Assembly (NCBI GenBank): GCA_036927565.1
Contig: JAYESD010000003.1
Location: forward strand, 82,877,311 to 82,941,310
DNA from: Tuctoria greenei
Lineage: Eukaryota; Streptophyta; Magnoliopsida; Poales; Poaceae
Direction of reading: 5' to 3'
DNA: 64,000 bases
In this document: positions 10,087 through 20,576 of the stretch, one piece after another
How positions within the stretch are numbered: the first letter of the stretch is position 1
Layout of the letters: the number at the start of each line of letters is the position of its first letter
The notes under the pieces: model-generated
Told to the model about the DNA's origin: nothing
The model's input: the letters and a program-made list of their open reading frames with translations, nothing else
Databases searched by the model: none
Position numbers and translations under genes: made by a program

Positions 10087-12293
10087 AATGTCAAGGAAAT
10101 TCGGAGTTTCCTTGGAATGGCTGGATATTACCGCCGATTCATCAAGGATTTCTCCAAAATAGCCAAGCCTATGACCGAATTACTCATGAAAGGGAAGGCA
10201 TTCCGATGGACTCAAGCTTGTCAGGATAGCTTTGAGGAGTTAAAGAAAAGGTTGACAACCGCGCCAGTGTTAGTATTACCGGACATGAGCAAGAGTTTTG
10301 ATATATATTGTGATGCATCAAGACAAGGATTAGTATGTGTGCTCATGCAAGAAGGCCAAGTGGTAGCTTATGCATCGAGGCAACTAAAGAAACATGAGTT
10401 GAATTATCCTACACACGACCTTGAACTCGCAGCTGTGGTACACGCCTTGAAGATATGGAGACACTATGTTTTTGGTCACCGATGTGAGATTTATACGGAT
10501 CACAAGAGTCTCAAGTACATATTTACGCAAACGGATCTGAATCTGAGGCAACGCCGATGGTTGGAGCTCATCAAGGATTATGACGTGGGAATCAACTATC
10601 ACCCAGGGAAGGCCAATGTAGTGGCCGATGCTTTGAGCCGAAAGGGAATAAGTCATCAACTCACAGTTCGAGAGCTGCCATCCGAGTTATGCAAGGAGTT
10701 TTAACTGTTGAATCTTGGATTCATAAATGTGATGGGAACGATGGAAGTCAACCCAACATTAGAGCAGGAATATGGGAAGGACAGACAAAGGACAAGGGAA
10801 TACAGGAAATCAAGGAAAGGACCCGACAAGGATAAGAATTCAGATTTGATGAGAATGAACAGGGTACCTTATGGCTTGGAAAGAGGATTGTGGTACCTAA
10901 TGTAAGGAATATTCGGGAAACAATATTGAAGGAGGCACATGACTCGCCTTACTCAATTCATCCTGGCTGTACGAAAATGTACAAGGACTTAAAGACATGT
11001 TATTGGTGGGGCAGCATGAAAAAGGACATAGCCGAATATGTTGCACTTTGTGATGTGTGCCAACGAGTTAAAGCTGAATATCAAAAGCCAGCCGGATTGT
11101 TACAACCATTAAAGATCCTGGAGTGGAAGTGGGAAGAGATTGGTATGGACTTTATAGTTGGATTACCGCGAACTCAGCCTGGCTAAGATTCAATATGGGT
11201 TATTGTGGATCAGTTGACAAAATCAGCTCACTTCATCCCTATCAAGACCACATATACCACCGCGAAGCTAGCAGAATTGTATATGGAGCATATTGTGTGT
11301 CGACATGGAGTACCGAAGAATATAGTCTCGAATAGAGGTTCTAAGTTCACCTCTAGATTTTGGCAGAAATTGCATGAAGCAATGGGAACAAGGTTGAACT
11401 TCAGTTCGGCGTATCATCCCCAAACAGATAGACAAACCGAGAGGACCAACCAAATTTTGGAAGATATGTTAAGAGCTTATGCATTAAAGCATGGGAAAAG
11501 TTGGGATAAAAGTTTGTCGTATGCTGAATTCTCATACAACAATAGTTACCAAGCAAGTTTTAAAATGTCACACTATGAAGCACTATACGGAAGGAAGTGT
11601 AGGACTCCCTTGTTTTGGAATGAAACCGGAGAGAATCAAGTGTTTGGTCCCGATGTGTTACAAGAAGCTGAAAGGCAAGTCCAAATAATACGGGAAAACT
11701 TAATGGCTGCCCAGTCTCGACCGAAAGGTTATGCTGACAATAGGCGAAGGAGTCTGACTTTTGAAGCTGGAGATTTTGTATACCTCAAGGTGTCACCTAT
11801 CAGAGGTCAGCGATGGTTTAACGTCAAAGGAAAACTGGCACCACGTTACATCGGACCATTTAAGATTCTGGACAAGCGAGGAGATGTAGCTTATCGACTT
11901 GAGCTGCCGACGTATCTCTCCGATGTACACAACGTATTTCACGTCTCTCAACTCAAGAAGTGTCTCAGGGTACCGGAAGAACAAGTGACGATGGACGAGT
12001 TAGAACTTCAGGAGGATTTGTCCTATGTCGAGCAACCTATCAAGATTTTGGACATAAAGGAAAGGGTCACGAGAAATAAGAGGATCCGTTGGTGCAAAGT
12101 GCAATGGAAACACCATACGGAAGTCGAAGCTACATGGGAACGTGAAGAAGACCTGAAGGCAGAATTCCCTCATCTTTTCTCCATGCTATCGAATCTCGAG
12201 GGCGAGATTCACTTTAAGGGGGGTAGGTTTGTAACACCCTCAATTTTTGCATCATGCATCGCATTGCATATATATTCATGCATTAAACATTAA
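10087..12293 (+). pseudogene. pol: Tekay RNase H, integrase and chromodomain, broken
   Basis: This continues the gag-pol frame with stops at 10702 (TAA), 10833 (TAA) and 11184 (TAA) and a frame change near 10780. RNase H shows YCDASRQG, ELAAVVHAL and YTDHKSLKY. The integrase zinc region has H...H...CDVCQ (10940-11070). The core has GMDFIVGLP. The second catalytic Asp is changed to Asn (VSNRGSKF, near 11330), while the Glu is kept in QTERTNQIL. The C-terminal part (VEQPIKILDIKERV...VQWKHH...EATWE, about 12030-12180) is a chromodomain, which in this clade is thought to direct integration to heterochromatin. The frame runs 64 bases into the 3' LTR. Stops plus the Asp change make integrase inactive. 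Confidence 0.88.
12216..12229 (+). other. Tekay polypurine tract
   Basis: AAGGGGGGTAGGTT directly precedes the 3' LTR start TGTAACACCC and would prime plus-strand DNA synthesis. Confidence 0.8.
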
Positions 12294-14948
12294 TAGAGGA
12301 AAAGAAATAAAAATAGCGTAAAACATGTATTTGGGAATAAATATAAAATAATAATAATATATAAAAAGAAGTATATATAAATAAATTATTTATAATAATA
12401 AATATATATACATATATATAAAAAATATAATAAAATAAATAATGAATAAATAAAATGAATAAGATAAATAAAATTAATAAAAATAATAAAATATATTATA
12501 AAGAAAAAAGAAAAAAAGAAAAAAAATAAAAAAAAAAGAGAGAAAGGGGCCACTGCCGGCTAGGCCAACCGGCCCAGCCCGCAGTGCCCCGGCATCCCGC
12601 GCCACGCAGCCGACCGACGCAGCGCGCTCCCGCGCGAGGCCGGTCGCACACACCCGATGCGCCGGGACCCACCCCGCAGCCCCGCTCGCCCGACGGTCGA
12701 ACCCGCTAACCACGGCTGCGCCCTGGGACCCGCGCCGCCTGCCGCTGGCTCACACCAAGCCGCCCGCCGCGCCCTGGCCCACCCCGACCGAACCGCGCAG
12801 CCGCCTGGCCCCGACTCCCGGCCGATCGCGCGCGCTCGCACGCTTGGCCTCCGCGCGTTGACTCGCCCGATGCGCCCGTACCGCTGGCTCCCGGAACCGA
12901 CTCGGCCCCCGATCGAGTCCCCCCGTGCCTATAAAAAAAGACCGAAGGCCTAGGGTTTTTTCCCCGATCCCAACAGCACGCCGTTGCCTTCGAAAGAAGC
13001 CGCCGGTACAGAAGCAAAAAAGGAGTCGAGAGAGCTGCGCCGCCAGGGAAAAGAGGGGAAGGAGAGGAAGAAAAGGAGAAGGGCGCCACCGTTCGCCGGA
13101 GACCGTTGTCGCCATCACGTTGCCGTCGTCGTGCCGCCGGAGGACGCATCTACTTCGTCTACGCATCGTCCCCATCCCGCGATCATCGAAGCCATCACAT
13201 CTACGGTAGGCCATGTTCCCGATGCAAATTTTAGCGATCATATTGAACCTAATAGGCGTAATTTGATCGTAGTTGTGTCATCTTTTTAATTTCAGCAGCA
13301 TTGATTCCCGCTAAAACCCCCGTAAACTCATATGAACACGTATGAACTCGTCGCACCTAATTAATAAACAACCGTAGTTAATTAATTATTGAATTGTGCA
13401 TGCATGCATGTCATTGCATGATGATTATTTTGTGTGCATCATATTGAATTGTATGTATTTTCTTGTATGTATGATCACGCGTAGAGGAACGTGCTCAAGA
13501 GGCCGCATACGGGGATTTCCAAAATCAAGACTTTGAAGCGCTTGAGCAACCCCATCCGTCGGAGCAAGGAAAGTGTTCTTGAAGCATATTGATCCTGTTT
13601 CTAGAATAAATGTTTTGTTTGCGAACTTGCATGCTTGTGTCAAATTGATGGGAATCCTATGGTAGGAAGTTTACTAGTTTTGTTTGACCATCCTTGTCAC
13701 CTGGAATTTATGGTAGAGAGTCGGGAAGGGTTTTTACCTTTTTGCTTCGCTTAATTAATTGGGATGGCAAACAACACTACACATTTAATTATGCATCAAT
13801 GATATTCTGGTTAATGTGAACTGGTCAATACGATGGGTGATCTAAGCAAGCCTGGTATATGGATGGGTTGGATGTTATGGTGGTTTGCTTGCCTTAGATC
13901 TAAGGACCGGTTCATTCGAGAATATGCCAGGTCAACAGTGCCACCACAAGGCCAAGTATGGGTGTGGCGTAGCTGAATAATTAGGAGCGCTGCTAGTATT
14001 GTATGGACCATTGGATGGCGCGGGGAATGGGAGTCGAGGAGGACTGCCCTGGGATCCGCATGGCACACGAGGGGGCCCGTGGGTGGGAGAATAGAGATTC
14101 AAGCCTGCCGGTGAAACCTTAGTGGGCCCGTACATACTAGTGGTCCCTTTTGAAAGGCTATTTTGTGATCTCTTGGCCACGCACCTACGGAAGTGTGAGA
14201 TGGCATAATGGAGGTTTCTTAGTCATCGAAAGGTGATGAAATCACAAATATGTGGGTAAAGTGGTACAACCTCTGCAGAGTGTTAAAACTATCATGATAG
14301 CCGTGCTCCCGGTTATGAGCGCCTGGATGACCTACATGATTAGAGTTGGAAGTTGGGTTTTGGGATGGTTATGGTTTGGTAATGGTTTATGGATTATGGT
14401 CATGGATATGAATTTGAGTTCTGGTAACTGGACATGGATAGTGATAATGTTGGCAATAATTGGATATGGTTTATATTTTGTTAATATGATGGTTATGATG
14501 GGATTGTTTCACATAGACATAGTATAATGCTTTTCAAATGTTTTACTGTACTTTTCAGCACTTAGCCATTATTACATTCATCATTTGAATAAGCCACATG
14601 TCATACTTTCCACACATGCTGAGTACGACATGTACTCACCCTTGCAATCCCCCCCCAAACAGCTACTGGGGACAATTGGGAGTACCCTGAGGATCACGTG
14701 GAGTACTAGGTTGCGTACCGCCGTCAATTGCCTGTGGATTGGAGTCGTGCTGTTTAGTTATTTTCCCCTACATTATTTAGAGTTTTATCATTCGTGAACT
14801 ATTGGATTATTGTAATAAAGTACTTATTTATTAGTTAAGACGTGGTTAAATTCTGTATATCGTTTGTGATGCAACCGTATATGTGTGATGAACTTCCTGG
14901 GCACACATATGCGTTACGCTTGGTTCATATTCGGAACCGGGTGTCACA
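12230..14948 (+). repeat. Tekay 3' LTR (2719 bp)
   Basis: It is the same length and has the same ends as the 5' LTR. Differences are scattered substitutions and small length changes in A and C runs (for example 7 versus 10 Cs near 14650). The TATA box and telo-box are retained. It is followed by the target copy GTGAC (14949-14953), after which Sire-A resumes. Confidence 0.95.
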
Positions 14949-14953
14949 GTGAC

Positions 14954-15632
14954 TCTTGATACTCTTCAAGCTCACCTACTCAACACTTGAAATCTGAAAC
15001 TACTATTACTTGTTCATGTGCTAAACTTGAAACTAGCTTGAAAGACAAGTCAAACTCGATCAAGGACAAGCATCCTTCCTGAAGTGGCATATTTGACAAG
15101 GAGAAGATCAAGTATGCACGCAGTGCATATTTGGCCACAGGACCTCATAATGTTAAACATGGCATTGGGTATTCTCATGGTCAAAAGCAAAATGCTAGAA
15201 GCCATAAGAATAACAAGGAGCGCATTGTCTTTGTAAAGGGGAACTCCTCTCAAGGTAGAAAGCCCAATAAAGTTGAGAAGTCTAAGATGGTTAACACGCA
15301 TGAACAACAACTCTTATTTAGAACTTTTTATGCATCTTATGTTCTTATGAAAAGAAACTTTGGTAAAGTGTATGCCAAATATGTTAGGCCACGCCATGGG
15401 AACAATAAGTCCCATGTGTGGGTGCCCAAATCACTTATGACTAACCTCAATGGACCCAAGCAAGCTTGAGTACCTAAAACCAAGTCATAATTTGTTTTTG
15501 CAGGCCTATTCCTCCGGTGGATCAAAATGGGTGCTAGATAGTGGATGCACCAACCACATGACCAGAGAAAGAAGGATGTTTGTTGAATATGAAGAAAATG
15601 AAGATCCAAGCGAGGACATCTATTTTGGCGAC
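14954..15632 (+). pseudogene. pol: Sire-A gag tail and protease, broken
   Basis: The sequence resumes the Sire-A gag tail (Lys/Ser-rich, CAKLETSLKDKS). It then reads a 112-codon stretch at 15131-15469 ending FGKVYAKYVRPRHGNN and HVWVPKSLMTNLNGPKQ, a spacer typical of SIRE elements. A stop follows where a Trp codon is expected. In another frame (15450-15635) the protease active site reads WVLDSGCTNHMT (Asp codon at 15537) and continues to IYFGD, where Tat-A is inserted. Retropepsin would cleave Gag-Pol; here it is split after about 35 residues and cannot work. Confidence 0.82.
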
Positions 15633-16483
15633 TGACGAAGTGTTTGATTCGACACTTCCCCCGGACCGGCTGAGAAGCAGCCCGCAGAGGTTCTTTTGTG
15701 GTTGGGGCACGCAAAGATCAAAACCAAGATGATGACCTCAGAGGTTTACGTGGTTCGGGCCGCTTGAGCATAACACCCTACTCTACGGGGTTTGTGTAAT
15801 TGTATTGAACGAATATGTTTGCTAGGATCAGGTCGAATCAGATCCGATTGTCCCCAATATTCGTGCGGTGCAGCCCTTTTATAGTTCTAAGGACTGACCG
15901 TTACAAAGCTGCCTGGCCCGACATGTGGCCCTAGCATGCTTAATGACCTAATACACTGTCTAAAGTGTATTAAGTATAATTAATAGTGTGGTAACGTGCC
16001 TTCATGGCAGTGTTACCCCTATCAACGTTGCACTTATCGTGTGTCATTAATATGGTATTAATGACACATTATCATACCTTGTAACTACTGCTTTAACCGT
16101 CCTTGAATGTTTGTAATGGACGTGATCTGCTCATATTTCTGTTGGCGACGTAGGTCCGGAGGCTCCACAAGTGGCAGATCTGGAGCTTTCCCTTGTGGGA
16201 GGGTAGGTCCGGGGTCGCTTTATACGTGTCGGTACCGGGGCTCCTCTCTGACGGGGGCTAGGTCCAGGGCTGTTGTACACGTGTAGTCGCCGGAGCTTCC
16301 CTCGGTTGGGAGTTTTGTTCCGGTCTTATTTTACACGTGTTAACCCGAGAGCCAACCATGTGAGGGGAGCAGGTCCGGTGCAACGTGACATATGGGACCA
16401 GCAAGGGCCTTCGACTCTGACGGGTGGAACTTTCTTGCACTTCTTGAGGTATCGTGGGGTACCTGGTACGTAGGGTATCGACA
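15633..16483 (-). repeat. Tat-A 3' LTR
   Basis: This is the 851-bp partner of 45232-46066. On the minus strand it starts TGTCGATACCC. It contains a TATA box read on the minus strand (CTATAAAAGGG, near 15880-15890). A perfect inverted repeat lies at 16040-16068. Palindromic ACACGTGT sites occur near 16275 and 16332, with a related ATACGTGT near 16222. Confidence 0.9.
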
Positions 16484-16913
16484 GTGGCCCTCGGGCCCAT
16501 CTCTGGGAGAAATCCTTTGGGTTAAGTTGTTCTGCCGGAGGTGGGGCCATTTTCGATTCCTGCGCTTCAATTTTCAAAAGTCCTCTGATGCATCGATAGA
16601 GTGACGGTCCGGGAATGAACCTTTGACGCGTGGCTTGTTATGAATATGGCAGATGAGATCTTTGAGTGCGGATCTCACACAATTGAAGGTCGAAGATTCC
16701 AAATACGAAAACCGTATCGATTCCGCGCGCCCTGTCAGAGCGCCGACTTTGGGTTTCCCGCCGCTCATCATGGCAACGGTTGGCCTTGGGTAAGGACCTT
16801 GATCTCTTCGTCGGGGTGGCCCCAGGCCCACTCGTCATTGACGGGGTAGATTTTTGAAAAGTGCCTTCGATCTCACTGCGGTTTCCATGCAAGCATCGCA
16901 GAAGCTTAATTAA
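16484..16913 (-). other. Tat-A polypurine tract and leader of the antisense gene
   Basis: On the minus strand, GGGCCCGAGGGCCAC abuts the 3' LTR start and is the likely polypurine tract. The rest of this 430-base stretch corresponds to 42840-43370 of Tat-B and is the probable 5' leader or promoter region of the plus-strand antisense gene. No gene is supported. Confidence 0.6.
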
Positions 16914-17537
16914 GGCCCCGTTTGGTATGGTTACAGATTCACACAGAATCAGAAACGTTTCAGTTCCAATGCGGAAACGGTTTCAAACTCTGGAATAGAA
17001 TTACTTTAGAAACTGTTTGGCTAGCATATCTGTTTCAGTTTCAAGAGAGAGGAGATAAATGCTGAATTGACTCATTTAACCCTGGTTGGTTTGTGGTTAT
17101 TCTTCATTTATATTTGTGATTATGTAATGATGTTGATAATAAAAAGAATATACTCCGATCGTAATGTTGACCCCTAGTGAGAATGGTGTAACATATCATG
17201 GCTGGTATTTGGTTCCTGTAAGTTTTTATTTTGTTTGTATTATCACGTTGACGAGTTAAGAAAAAAACGAAGATAAAAAATTTTGACCACTGATCTGAAG
17301 CATTCTAAGATGGTGGCAAATCTTCGTAATTTTTTAGAACTTAGACCCAAGTTACGATTGACCAAAGCGTTCCAAGGTGTGGAACACCTTTTCAGGTGTT
17401 TCACCTCCATAGTTCAAAAAAGTGAATCACTTCAGAATGTTTCTCCCCTGAAACGTTTCTCTTTTTTGTTGTTTGGATCAGTTTGAAGTGATTCTACCTA
17501 GAATCAGAAACGTTTCATCCATCCAAACGGGCCCTAA
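16911..17537. mobile_element. MITE-like element, PIF/Harbinger (Tourist-like) type
   Basis: A 621-bp stretch (16914-17534) is bounded by GGCCCCGTTTGG on the left and the inverted CCAAACGGGCCC on the right, with one mismatch in 12. TAA flanks both sides (16911-16913 and 17535-17537), the three-base target size typical of PIF/Harbinger MITEs. The corresponding part of Tat-B lacks it. It has no transposase. AGAATCAGAAACGTTTCA occurs as a direct repeat near each end. It lies about 110 bases upstream of the Tat-A antisense gene start. Confidence 0.75.
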
Positions 17538-18533
17538 AAAGGAAAGTGTGCACGGTTTGAGGACTCTTTACGCTTTCTATCATCTTTGCGCTCAGAGCCT
17601 CCCAAACTCCGCCTAGCTTCCCTTCCTTTGCACCGCTTTGCCGCAATGGAGTTGGGTCTCCCCAAGAGCCGCCTCAAGAGTGATGATGATCTGAACATGG
17701 TCCGTACCTACATGGGGTGGTCCAGTAACTCCTTCAATCATTTGGTCCACGCCGGCAAGCTCCTGTTCAAGAAGGAGTGCGATGGCGATATGGTGTACTT
17801 TACAGTGTACGCCATGGTTGGATTTATTCCACCTTTCTCTTCTTTCCTCTTGATGCTACAAGACTTTTATGGTCTGCAGTTGTACCACTTTGGCCCCAAT
17901 TCTCTTCTTCTTGTGGCAACACTCGTCCACTTCTGCGAGATGTGGGTGGGTATTCCCCCCCTGCATCGAGTTTTCTGCACCTTCTTTACCATCCACACCA
18001 CCGGCAAGGGATCCGAGTTCCTTGGCTTCTACTATTTTGTGAAGTGCAAGAACTGCCCCTACAAATACTTGAAGTCGTTTCCTTCTGACAAATGGGACGA
18101 CTGGAATAATGATTGGATCATCGTCGCGGCGGAGGAGCGCGAGAAATTGGAGCTATCCGAAGGTCTCCCTAATGTTGACACTAATGCTTGGAGTGTAGTT
18201 CCGGTGCTATCAGATGCCTTCAACCCTATCTTAACCAGGATCCACGAGTGCGTGGAAGGTGGAGTGATCCCCCAGATTGTCCTCTGCAACTTACTGGTCA
18301 ACAGGTGGGCTACGCTGAAGAAGAGGGAGAAGCTCGCATGGGTTTGGAGTGTCTACCCCGGTCTCAGTGCCGGCTAGAAGTTCCAGGTCCAGGGGTTCTT
18401 CTCAGCGAAGAGAAGCTCTGGCTGAAAGGACTCAACAGAGGTCCAAAGCAGTTGTCTCACCAGATTTGGTGGGCTCTAGCTCCGAGACTCAAAAGAAGAG
18501 GTTCTAAGATGACTGGGGTGGTAGCATCCCGAG

Positions 18534-18610
18534 GTAAGCATTGATGATCACACTAAAATGCTAGTCTTGTTTTTGATATGTTCTTAATCTTCTCTTTCCT
18601 TTGTTTCCAG
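18534..18610 (+). other. Predicted intron in the Tat-A antisense gene
   Basis: The 77-base interval begins GTAAGC, is T-rich, and ends CTTTGTTTCCAG. The matching 79-base intron in Tat-B is at 41455-41377 on the minus strand. Both separate the Transposase_28-like exon from the Pro/Glu/Ala-repeat exon. Confidence 0.75.
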
Positions 18611-18849
18611 GGTGTCGAAGAAAGGACCCGGAGCTTCAGCACCTGTTGCAAAGGCTGGGGCTGCGCCTGCCGAAGCTTCGGCTTTGAGCATTGAGCCTCC
18701 TCGTCAAGAAGAGGTGAAAGTCGCGGCAGCTCCAGCGCCGACTGTCATGAACTTGGACTCGGAGTCCTCACCCGAAGCTCCTGTGCTAGCGCCGGACCAT
18801 AGGATAGAAGTTGAAGATGTACCCCTGGCGGCGAAGGCTAATGTTCCAG

Positions 18850-19150
18850 CACTGGCGATGCCAGAAGTTCCGGCTTCCGAGCCGGAAGTTGCCGAAGCTA
18901 TGGCTGCTGAGCCAGAAGTAGCTGAAGCCCCAGCTATTGAGCCGGAAATCACCCGACCTCCAGCCCTTGTGCCGGAAATGGTTGAAGATCCGGCAGTTGA
19001 GCCAGATGTGTTAGAGGGTCCGGCGGCTGAGCCGGTGGATGTTGGAGGTCCGGCGGCTGTGCCAGAGGTGGTCGTCGTGCCGGAGCCCGAGCCAACAGCG
19101 GTCGAGGCACTAGTTGAAGCTCCGGCTGCTGCTCCAGAGGTGGTGATCTC
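18850..19150 (+). repeat. Pro/Glu/Ala-rich degenerate tandem repeat in the aORF
   Basis: The translation repeats a unit like (A/P)xEPEVxEAPA about ten times (EPEVAEAMA, EPEVAEAPA, EPEITRPPA, EPDVLEGPA, EPVDVGGPA). In DNA it is a degenerate 30-36 base repeat around GAGCCGGAAGTT. Tat-B has its own version at about 41150-40750 with different copy order. Confidence 0.7.
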
Positions 19151-20576
19151 GAAGGTACCTGGGCCAGAAACAGAGTAGCCCGAAGAAGTGGCAGTAGGTC
19201 CTCTAACTTTGGAGCCATTAACTGAAGACCCTGAAGCGGCGCCTTCAGCTGCTCCGGAGGTGAACGTTTCCCTAGTGGGATCTTCTACTACCACTGAAGG
19301 GTTCCAGGAGAGCGGCCCTAGCGCTGCAGGAGTACAGGGGTCCACTAATGTAGAGTGGGACCCAATTTTTGTGATGGAAAACCCTTTTGAGCTTGCGGAA
19401 ATGGTCCAAGCAGGCCCAAAACCTATCCATCTGGTGTTGTCCATAGGCAACGCCTGCTCAAGCCTCTAGCAGGTCTAGCTTTCCTTCGATCATGAGAGCA
19501 AAGCCTTGGAGGAGGAGCTCAACACCTTGAGGCGTTGGCGCAACAGACTCCATTTTGAGACCAGACTTTCTCAAACAAGGCTGGCTGACCAGAAGGAATG
19601 GATAAAGGGCGAGAAGGCCCGGTTAGAATACTGGGATAAGTTGATGGAATAGAAGGAGGCCACCATCCGGGTGCTCGATGCTAACTCTAGGGAAATCCTA
19701 GAGCAAGCCAAGGAGAGACGTGACGCTGCTGACGAGCATTACAAAAAACTCGCTGAATTGAATGAAACTCTCCTGAAGCATCGAGCGGACCTGGAGGCGA
19801 GGGAGGAAAAACTCCTGGGGCAGCAGGAGGATGTGGTGAGGAGAGAAGCGGAGGTCACCCAAAAGTTGACTCTAGGTGCGAAAGATTTGATAGATCGCAG
19901 CAAAAAGCTGGATCTATGGAAGGAGGAAGATAGGAAGAAGAACTGGAAGGTGGGGCAAGAGCTCTCAAAAAGAGAGTCTGACGTTGCCGCTAGGGAGGAG
20001 AGACATAAAGGAAGGGAAAAGGACCTAGCTGAAAGGCGAAACCGCATCCACCCCTGGGAGACGGAGCTGGCCGACCGGGAGAAGCAAGTTGCGGAGAACA
20101 TGCAACAGCAGGCTAAGTTGGTCGAGCGCCTTGCCCGTGAAGTTTCGGAGCTTGCGGCTGCACGGAGGTCACTGGAAGAGCTGTGGAGCTCAAAGAAAAT
20201 AGAGTCCTTGATGGTATGGGACTTCTTGGGACGTGTGGATAGGGCCCTTTTGCCTCTTGGTTTTAGTCCAGTACGGTCGGAACAACCAGTGCAGGAGCTG
20301 GACTAGACGCTAGTGGCACTTGGCTCTGCTGGCAGCAAACTTGACACGATGGGTGACGTCATCGCCGATCAACTTGAGACGGAGGGTAAATCCTTGGCCA
20401 AGAACATCGCCGAGTATGTCTTGGCGTGTTACAAAAGCCGAGACACCCATTCTCCCTTGATCCGGTCTTTGAAGGAATCATCGTGGAGGAAGAGGATGTC
20501 ACCAGGGCTAGTGTCCAAGAAGTTGCTGAGAATGTTACTTCATTTTTCCACTAGACCTAGATCCTCCAGTAGCTAG

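Larger units (their letters stand above)
3377..14953 (+). mobile_element. Tekay: Ty3/gypsy chromovirus (Tekay/Del clade), complete, in Sire-A gag
   Basis: The element occupies 3382-14948 and is flanked by the five-base duplication GTGAC (3377-3381 and 14949-14953). Both LTRs are 2719 bp and share TGTAACACCC...GGGTGTCACA ends. They differ by roughly 2-3 percent in stretches compared by eye, so the insertion is fairly young. The interior holds an iMet-like primer site, an extra reading frame with a histone H3-like N terminus, a single-frame gag-pol with C-terminal chromodomain, and a purine tract. Very long LTRs plus an integrase chromodomain are typical of the Tekay clade. Pol carries at least four stops and one frameshift. 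Confidence 0.93.
17646..20576 (+). pseudogene. Antisense gene of Tat-A (aORF), two exons, broken
   Basis: The frame is opposite in sense to Tat-A gag-pol. Exon 1 starts at MELGLPKSRLKSDDDLNMV (17646) and keeps a conserved core (DFYGLQLYHFGPNSLL, HFCEMWVGIPP, FYYFVKCKNCPYKYL, KWDDWNNDW). From memory this resembles the plant 'putative gypsy type transposon' family. An intron with GAG/GTAAGC and TTTCCAG borders lies at 18534-18610. Exon 2 (18611-20576) has Pro/Glu/Ala repeats, then a long heptad-rich coiled coil (about 19480-20160) and a conserved end (GSKLDTMGDVIADQLETEGKS). In-frame TAGs occur at 19176, 19467, 19476, 19648 and 20304. Exon 1 also loses its frame near 18340 relative to Tat-B. 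The function is unknown. Confidence 0.75.

Noticed and set aside
18534..18610. Possibility that the aORF intron is a chance gap between two frames
   Set aside because: Tat-B has an intron of nearly the same length at the matching place with proper GT and AG on the same strand as its gene, so chance is unlikely.
18704..19450. 248-codon minus-strand frame across the Pro/Glu/Ala repeats (Ser/Thr/Gly/Ala-rich)
   Set aside because: It is a shadow of the plus-strand aORF repeat; the plus strand has the conserved, spliced gene. The same applies to 40537-41403 plus in Tat-B.
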